A stretch of DNA of 64,000 nt, from positions 3,120-67,119 of the forward strand of contig NZ_JAAZSQ010000015.1 in assembly GCF_012395835.1 (NCBI RefSeq). The letters are read 5' to 3'. How positions within the stretch are numbered: the first letter of the stretch is position 1; each line of letters starts with the position of its first letter. This DNA comes from Arthrobacter mobilis. Lineage in GTDB: Bacteria; Actinomycetota; Actinomycetes; Actinomycetales; Micrococcaceae. The notes beneath the pieces are model-generated. The model was not told where the DNA came from and did no database searches. It worked only from the letters and a program-made list of their open reading frames with translations. The position numbers were made by a program, and so were the translations under genes. Shown one piece after another: positions 59,148 to 64,000 of this stretch.

Positions 59148-60074
59148 ATGAGTGAAATCACCCTGCGCCAGCTCGAGTATTTTGCCGCCGTCGCCGAGAC
59201 GCAGTCGGTCACCGAGGCCGCCCAGCGCTGCAACGTCTCGCAGGCAGCGGTGAGCCTGGCCCTGGCCCAGCTGGAGGCGGCGGTCGGGGCGACCCTGGCC
59301 ATCCGGCGGCGGGGCAGGGGCGTGGCGCTGACGCCGGAGGGCCAGGTCGTGGCGACCCGGGCCCGCCTGATGGCCGACCAGGTCGCGGACCTGGCCGCTG
59401 CGGTGGGCCAGGTGCACGGCCAGCTGTCCGGGCGCCTGGTCGTGGGGGTGTTCCGGACGCTGGCCATGCATGCCATCCCGCCGCTGGTGGACTGGTTTAC
59501 CCGCCGGCACCCGCAGGTCGAGCTGGACTTCCTGGAAGGCGACGGGACCGAAATCCAGGAGGCAATGCTGGCCGGACGGCTCCAGCTGTGCGTGGTGTAC
59601 GAGGCGCAGGTGCTGTCCGACTGCACTACCGAAGTATTCCGGGAGATGAAACGCCAGGTGGTGTTCAGCCCCGAGCACCCGCTCGCGGCCCGGGAGACGG
59701 TGAGCCTGGCCGAGCTTGCCTCCTACCCCGCCATGCTCATGGACGAGGAACCGGCGCTGCAGCGGACCTTGGCCGAGTTCGCCCGCGCCGGCGTGGAGCC
59801 CACGGTGCGCTGGCGCTCGGCGAGCGTGCAGGCCATCCAGAATGTGGTGGGCCGGAATCTGGCCTACTCGCTGCTGATGCAGCCGGTTCCCTGCAGTCCG
59901 GAGGGCCGGCCGCTGGTGTTCAGGCCGCTGGCCGGCGACGTTCCGCGGAACTCGGTGATGGCCGCCCTGCCCGCCGGGGTGGCCCGCAGTACCCTGGTCG
60001 AGGAAGCCCTGGCGGCGCTGCGGGCCTTTTGGGACGGAAGTCCGGGCGGCGGTCTCCCGGCTACGCGGCCGTAA
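59148..60074 (+). CDS. LysR family regulator
   Basis: A 308-residue LysR-type protein. The N-terminal HTH is TEAAQRCNVSQAAVSLALAQ and the C-terminal inducer domain starts near residue 90 (SGRLVVGVFRTLAMHAIPPL). It is divergent from the MBL-MHS operon, so that operon is the likely target. The ATG at 59148 has AAGGAGAG upstream. Its last 14 bases overlap the convergent P450 gene. Confidence 0.88.
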   Translation: MSEITLRQLEYFAAVAETQSVTEAAQRCNVSQAAVSLALAQLEAAVGATLAIRRRGRGVALTPEGQVVATRARLMADQVADLAAAVGQVHGQLSGRLVVGVFRTLAMHAIPPLVDWFTRRHPQVELDFLEGDGTEIQEAMLAGRLQLCVVYEAQVLSDCTTEVFREMKRQVVFSPEHPLAARETVSLAELASYPAMLMDEEPALQRTLAEFARAGVEPTVRWRSASVQAIQNVVGRNLAYSLLMQPVPCSPEGRPLVFRPLAGDVPRNSVMAALPAGVARSTLVEEALAALRAFWDGSPGGGLPATRP

Positions 60075-61260
60075 TGCGCACCGGCAGTGATTCGAAGCCG
60101 CGGAGCACATTGTGCAGGATCGGCACCGGCTCCCCGTCGGGCTCGATGGTTGCCACGCGCTCGAGCAGCTGCTGCAGCACGATCTCCATCTCCAGCCGCG
60201 CGATCGGCTGGCCCACGCACTGGTGCAGGCCCATGCCGAAGGCCACGTGCCCGGAGGCGCTGCGGTCGAGGTCGAATTCGTCGGCGCTGTCACCCCACCT
60301 GCGCGGGTCGCGGTTGGCGGCGCCAATGAAGACCAGCACCTTGGCGCCGGCGGGGATCTTCACCCCGCCCAGCTCGGTGTCCACCGCAACCGTGCGGTGG
60401 AATTTCTGGAACGGGGATTCCACGCGCAGGGCCTCGTCGACGGCGAACCGGGCCATCTTCGGGTTCGCCCGCAGTCGCGCCCAGGCCTCGGGGTAGCGGG
60501 CCAGCACCGAAAGTGTGTTGCCGATGCCGAAGACCGTGGTGTCCACCCCGGCCGAGAGCAGCGCGCGGACCAGCAGGGTGGCCTGCTGCCCGGTGATCAG
60601 GCCCTCCTGGACCCGGTCCCAGATGCGGGCGCCGAAGCCGGTGTCGCTGAGGTTCTCCCGTTCGCAGTTGCGCATCACGGCCGCCGCGTGTTCGTCGCCG
60701 TGCGCGAAGGCCTGCTGGAAGATGTAGTTTTCCGGCCCGAAGGCATTGAAGACCATGTTGCCGTAGGGCAGCAGGTGCTCGCGGCCTTCGTCGGGGATCC
60801 CGACGGCGTCCGGGAAAACCCGCAGCGGGTACTTCTCCGCCAGGTCGGTGACGGCGTCGAAGCGGTCCCGGCGGGCCAGCTCCTCCGTCAGCTCGACGGC
60901 GGGCGGCGTGAAGGGGCCCCGGAGTGCCCGGACCGTGCCCGGGTTGATCACGCCGGTCAGGGCCCGGCGCATCACGGTGTGGATGGGCGGGTCCGATTCC
61001 AGGATGCTGGGCGGGCGCCAGCCCGAATCCTTGCGGATGTCCCGCGGGCCGAGACCGCCGGAGGAGATGTAGGTCTCGAAGTCGGTCAGGACCTCGTAGA
61101 CCTCCTGGTAGCCGGCCACAGCGTAGCTGCCGGTGCTCTCAAGGTAGGAGACCGGGCCGGCATCGCGCAGCCGGGCGAGGAAGGGATACGGGTCCAGGAT
61201 GTTCGCCGTATCGAAGGGATCGTCGGCCAGAACGGCTGGTTCGTGGGTCATGGCAGTCAT
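60061..61260 (-). CDS. Cytochrome P450, CYP199-like (para-substituted benzoate oxidase)
   Basis: A 399-residue soluble P450 with AGVDTT at 237-242 (I-helix), EALR at 276-279 and heme loop FGMGLHQCVG with C348. Recalled carboxylate-binding residues of CYP199A4 (R92, S95, R243, S247) align with R82, S85, R232 and S236, and its F182, F185 and F298 with F171, F174 and F287. This points to 4-methoxybenzoate or similar acids, with O-demethylation to 4-hydroxybenzoate. Start 61260 with AGGAG. The reductase is the upstream gene, 35 bases away. The correspondence is by memory and offset, not by alignment. Confidence 0.85.
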   Translation of the reverse strand: MTAMTHEPAVLADDPFDTANILDPYPFLARLRDAGPVSYLESTGSYAVAGYQEVYEVLTDFETYISSGGLGPRDIRKDSGWRPPSILESDPPIHTVMRRALTGVINPGTVRALRGPFTPPAVELTEELARRDRFDAVTDLAEKYPLRVFPDAVGIPDEGREHLLPYGNMVFNAFGPENYIFQQAFAHGDEHAAAVMRNCERENLSDTGFGARIWDRVQEGLITGQQATLLVRALLSAGVDTTVFGIGNTLSVLARYPEAWARLRANPKMARFAVDEALRVESPFQKFHRTVAVDTELGGVKIPAGAKVLVFIGAANRDPRRWGDSADEFDLDRSASGHVAFGMGLHQCVGQPIARLEMEIVLQQLLERVATIEPDGEPVPILHNVLRGFESLPVRITAA

Positions 61261-61295
61261 GGTGCTCCTGAAACGCAAGGGAAGGGAATAGGCGG

Positions 61296-62282
61296 CTAGA
61301 GGTCGAGGACAAGCCGCGGACACCCGGCGGCGGCCCGGGAGACGCAGACCAGCATGACCTCGCCGGCCTCGCGGTCCTCCTCGCTCAGGACCGCATCGCG
61401 GTGCTCGGGCTCGCCGGAGATAATCTGCGTTTCGCAGGTGCCGCACAGTCCGCCCCGGCAGGAGGAGAGCACGCGCACGCCGACTTCCTCGACGGCGTCG
61501 AGGATGCTCTTGTCCGTCGGGACCGTCACGGTGGTGCCGGTGCGGGCGAGTTCGACCTCGAACGGTTCGCTGGCCGCGCCGGCCCCCAGGGCCGAGGCGA
61601 CGAAACGCTCGGTGTGCAGGGCGCCGGGAGGCCAGCCCATGCAGCGCTCCTCGATGGCGCCGAGCAGCCCGGAAGGTCCGCAGGCGTAGACGAGCATGTG
61701 GGCGCGGGGCAGTCCCAGGATGGCGTCGAGGTCCATGCGCCCGGCCTCGTCCTCGGCGATGATCTGGATCCGGTCCGGCCCATAGCGCTCCAGGAGCCGG
61801 TCCGCGAAGGCCATGGTGCCCCGGCTGCGCCCGCCGTAGACCAGCTGCCAGTCCTTGCCGGCCTTCTCGGCGGCCTCGATCATGGGGATCAGCGGCGTGA
61901 TGCCGATGCCGCCGGCGACGAACAGGTAGCGGCGGGAGTCGAGCATCGGGAAGTTGTTGCGCGGTTCCGAAATGGTCAGCGGGCTCCCGGCTTCCAGTTC
62001 GTGCACGGCCCGGGATCCGCCCCGGGAGTCGGGCACGCGCAGGACGCCGATCCGCAGGTGGTCCAGTTCCTCCAGCGGGGAGCACAGCGAGTACTGCCGG
62101 ACCAGGCCCTCGCCGAGGTGGACGTCGATGTGCGCCCCGGGTTGCCACGGCTGGAACGGCTCGCCGTCCAGGCGCCGCAGGACCAGGGAGACGACCTGGT
62201 CCGCGGCGGTCTCCACGCGGTCAATGACGACGTCGATGGTGGCCGCTGCCGTGGCGACGGTCTCCGTTGCCGTTTCGGTCAT
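61296..62282 (-). CDS. PDR/VanB-family reductase (FMN, NAD, C-terminal 2Fe-2S)
   Basis: A 328-residue phthalate-dioxygenase-reductase-type protein. RQYSLCS at 62-68 binds FMN; AGGIGITP at 123-130 and CGPSG at 201-205 form the NAD site; the plant-type 2Fe-2S centre has C275, C280, C283 and C313. It delivers electrons to the P450, replacing the usual separate ferredoxin and reductase. Start ATG 62282 after GGAAGGAAG. Middle gene of an MFS-reductase-P450 operon. Confidence 0.9.
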   Translation of the reverse strand: MTETATETVATAAATIDVVIDRVETAADQVVSLVLRRLDGEPFQPWQPGAHIDVHLGEGLVRQYSLCSPLEELDHLRIGVLRVPDSRGGSRAVHELEAGSPLTISEPRNNFPMLDSRRYLFVAGGIGITPLIPMIEAAEKAGKDWQLVYGGRSRGTMAFADRLLERYGPDRIQIIAEDEAGRMDLDAILGLPRAHMLVYACGPSGLLGAIEERCMGWPPGALHTERFVASALGAGAASEPFEVELARTGTTVTVPTDKSILDAVEEVGVRVLSSCRGGLCGTCETQIISGEPEHRDAVLSEEDREAGEVMLVCVSRAAAGCPRLVLDL

Positions 62283-62319
62283 TAGTTCTTCCTTCCTCAA
62301 AACTTCCGCGTTTCCGTGC

Positions 62320-63687
62320 TCAGACGTCCAGGCCCAGGCGCTTGCGGTCGCGCTGCTGGTTGATGAAGAGGACGGACAGCACGCCGATGCCAAGCATCAT
62401 CGCGCCGGTCAGCAGGAACGCGCTTTCATAGCCGGCCGCGGGGCTGGCGGCGGCGCCGACCAGGAAGCCGACGATGGCCGGGGCCAGCAGGCCGCCGCTG
62501 GTGAGGATCGCATTGCTGATCTGCAGGATGGCGCCGCGCTGGCCGATGGAGGTGGTTTCGGCCACCACCAGGTAGGTCAGGGCGAAGATCGACGGGGCGG
62601 TGCCGAAGCCGAACATGAAGCACACGATCGCCAGCCACGGCTGGTCGGCCATGGTGCCGGCAAGGACCATCACGCCGGAGAAGAGCGCCGTGCCCCCGAG
62701 CACCAGGCCCCGCGAGTAGCGGGAGCGGATGCCGCGGGCGGCGAGCAGTTCGGTCAGCCAGCTCAGCCCGACGGTGGCCAGCGCTCCCCAGATCGCCGGC
62801 AGGGCAATCAGCGAGCCGGCCTGCTGGGTGCTCATGCCCATGACCTTCTCGAAGTAGGCAGGCAGCCAGGTCATCGCGACCGTGAAGGTCCAGTAGGCCA
62901 GGAACGCGGCGAGCACGGACAGCAGCCAGCTGGGGGTGGCGAAGGAACGCCAGTAGGAAACCTGCTGGTCCGCGGCGGCCAGGGCCTGCTCGTCAACGTC
63001 GGCAGCGGCGGCGGTGCCTTCGATCTCGCGCTCGGCACGCATGGAGGTGTACGGGCCCTCCTTGCCAACGAAGACCCAGAACGCGGCCCAGACGACGCCG
63101 ATGAGCGCCAGGAAGATGAAGGTGGACTTCCAGCCGAACTCGGCGGTGATCCAGGCCAGCACCGGGGCGAAGACGACGATGCCCAGGGTCACGCCGGAGG
63201 AGGCCAGGGCGGCCGGGGTCGCCTGCTTCCGACTGGGGAACCACTTGTACACCGCATGCATGGTGATCGGCGCCAGCGGACCCTCGCCGGCACCCAGCAG
63301 CAGCCGGCTGAACCAGAGGGCCGGCAGCGAGGCGAAGACAAAGATCGGCACCTGCGCCACGGACCAGACCAGGCACAGCACCAGCAGGATCCACTTGGAG
63401 CTGACCTTGTTGGCGATGGGTGCGGCGGCCAACTGGGCGACGCCGAAGAGGATGAAGACGGCGCTGCCGAGCAGGCCGAACTGCTGGGGCGTAATGCCCA
63501 GGTCCCGCATGATCGGCACGGCGACAATGCCGAGGATGGCCTTGTCCGCCCAGCTGATCATCATCAGGACCAGCAGGAAGACGGTGATGGTCCAGCCGCG
63601 CCGGGAACGGCGCCTGGCATCCCAGGCTGCCGGGTTGGCGGGGTCGGCAACGGCTTCCGGGGCACGGTGGGGAGTATGGAGAGCCAT
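62320..63687 (-). CDS. MFS transporter (ACS-like, aromatic acid importer)
   Basis: A 455-residue MFS carrier with about 12 hydrophobic segments: SWADKAILGIVAVPIMRDLG is TM1, LLLGAGEGPLAPITMHA TM4, and a long central loop lies near 210-240. It is paralogous to the MFS at 8172-9629. First gene of the operon with the P450 and its reductase, so it likely brings in the methoxybenzoate-type substrate. Start ATG 63687 with AGGATT. Confidence 0.86.
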   Translation of the reverse strand: MALHTPHRAPEAVADPANPAAWDARRRSRRGWTITVFLLVLMMISWADKAILGIVAVPIMRDLGITPQQFGLLGSAVFILFGVAQLAAAPIANKVSSKWILLVLCLVWSVAQVPIFVFASLPALWFSRLLLGAGEGPLAPITMHAVYKWFPSRKQATPAALASSGVTLGIVVFAPVLAWITAEFGWKSTFIFLALIGVVWAAFWVFVGKEGPYTSMRAEREIEGTAAAADVDEQALAAADQQVSYWRSFATPSWLLSVLAAFLAYWTFTVAMTWLPAYFEKVMGMSTQQAGSLIALPAIWGALATVGLSWLTELLAARGIRSRYSRGLVLGGTALFSGVMVLAGTMADQPWLAIVCFMFGFGTAPSIFALTYLVVAETTSIGQRGAILQISNAILTSGGLLAPAIVGFLVGAAASPAAGYESAFLLTGAMMLGIGVLSVLFINQQRDRKRLGLDV

Positions 63688-63781
63688 GGGAAATCCTGTC
63701 TGACGCGGCGGTAACCGCCGGGTGTGACGTGAAATACGTTTGTTCGATGCTAGGTGGCGCACTCCACAGCCCCCGTACCGC

Positions 63782-63798
63782 TTTTCATCCAATGGAAA
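63782..63798 (-). promoter_or_regulatory. Candidate IclR-type operator
   Basis: TTTTCATCCAATGGAAA has TTTCAT/ATGGAAA near-inverted halves typical of IclR sites. It lies between the IclR-like gene and the MFS operon, about 95 bases before the MFS start. Confidence 0.35.
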
Positions 63799-63808
63799 GG
63801 ATCTTGGT

Positions 63809-64000
63809 TCACTGCGGCCAGTGCTCGGTGCCCAGCCGCCGGGCGATGCCGCGGGCGGCGATCTTGAGCACCGGGACCACCGCCCCCAGGGAGGCCGGCC
63901 GGCCCCGGGTGACGACGCCGAGCGCCGCGGCCAACTGCTGCTGCGGCAGGAACACCGGCACCGCGAGGCCGTAGTTGCCCGGCCCTGCCTCCTCCTCGGT
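63809..64000 (-). CDS. IclR family regulator, C-terminal end (partial)
   Basis: The last 63 codons of a gene that runs off the right edge. The visible part is the end of the IclR effector domain: NYGLAVPVFLPQQQLAAALG, then a long C-terminal helix ending TEHWPQ. It lies 121 bases upstream of the MFS-reductase-P450 operon on the same strand and probably controls it. About 190 N-terminal residues with the DNA-binding domain are missing from view. Confidence 0.75.
   Translation of the reverse strand, partial: TEEEAGPGNYGLAVPVFLPQQQLAAALGVVTRGRPASLGAVVPVLKIAARGIARRLGTEHWPQ

Noticed and set aside
1-64000. CRISPR arrays, tRNA/rRNA genes, insertion sequences, prophage or integrative element signs.
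   Set aside because: I looked for spaced direct repeats, CCA-ended cloverleafs, transposase/integrase motifs and flanking attachment repeats and found none.

Overview
This 64 kb window is GC-rich chromosomal DNA with AAGGA/GGAGG ribosome binding sites, frequent GTG and TTG starts, 4-base ATGA/GTGA gene overlaps, an HspR-type (HAIR) operator in front of a Clp ATPase, two PaaX-family regulators and a candidate 6C RNA. Together these point to an actinobacterium, probably a Micrococcales/Arthrobacter-like soil organism; the genus is inference. I see no rRNA, tRNA, IS element, prophage, integrase or CRISPR array. Nearly everything is catabolic: about 50 genes in short operons, each with its own importer and often its own regulator.

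Layout. 1-6.5 kb (minus): a CoA-ester aromatic operon with a FAA-family hydrolase, cupin, TesB thioesterase, aryl-CoA ligase and a two-domain salicylyl-CoA/2-aminobenzoyl-CoA monooxygenase cut by the left edge, with a divergent RidA. 6.6-14.3 kb: two PaaX-type regulators, a thioesterase, an MBL hydrolase + MFS pair, a cupin and two alpha/beta hydrolases. 14.3-22.1 kb: amide/amine scavenging (M20 carbamoylase-like amidase, YtcJ-like amidohydrolase, PucR regulator, MHS permease, M20 deacylase, nucleoside-type deaminase). 22.3-22.8 kb: a small secreted protein.

22.8-31.2 kb is the most unusual block: a BCCT (betaine-type) transporter, a SnoaL-flavin reductase fusion, a GntR regulator with duplicated operators, two tandem AA_synth (DUF1185) proteins, an alpha/beta hydrolase, an aldehyde dehydrogenase, an extended tautomerase and a luciferase-like monooxygenase. 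It looks like a two-component flavin-monooxygenase pathway for a charged N-methyl or N-heterocyclic compound, comparable in logic to trigonelline and pyridine ring-opening pathways.

31.4-36.6 kb is a housekeeping island: GlgC-like nucleotidyltransferase, VOC protein, candidate 6C RNA, ClpC-like ATPase under an HspR operator, OsmC protein. 36.7-43.3 kb: an APC permease divergent from a 982-residue kinase/M23-like/class-III aminotransferase fusion (amino-alcohol kinase plus phospho-lyase logic), an FMN reductase and a haloacid dehalogenase-like protein. 43.5-47.3 kb: APC permease-TetR-amidohydrolase operon. 47.4-53.1 kb: a frameshifted gene remnant, then MHS permease-nitrilase-DUF2848-HpaB-type monooxygenase-cupin-flavin reductase, whose subunit sizes fit a two-component pyrrole-2-carboxylate-type monooxygenase. 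53.1-56.4 kb: a 72-aa gene, cyclase/NCS1 permease/SnoaL operon and a hypothetical gene. 56.6-60.1 kb: a second MBL + transporter module with divergent LysR. 60.1-64.0 kb: MFS-reductase-P450 operon whose P450 carries the CYP199 carboxylate-binding residues (p-methoxybenzoate O-demethylase type), and the end of an IclR regulator.

Many paralogous modules recur (three MHS permeases, two MBL + transporter pairs, two YtcJ-like amidohydrolases, two M20 enzymes, two PaaX proteins), which suggests an accumulating catabolic region. Gene calls rest on reading translations and motifs by eye; no database search was possible.
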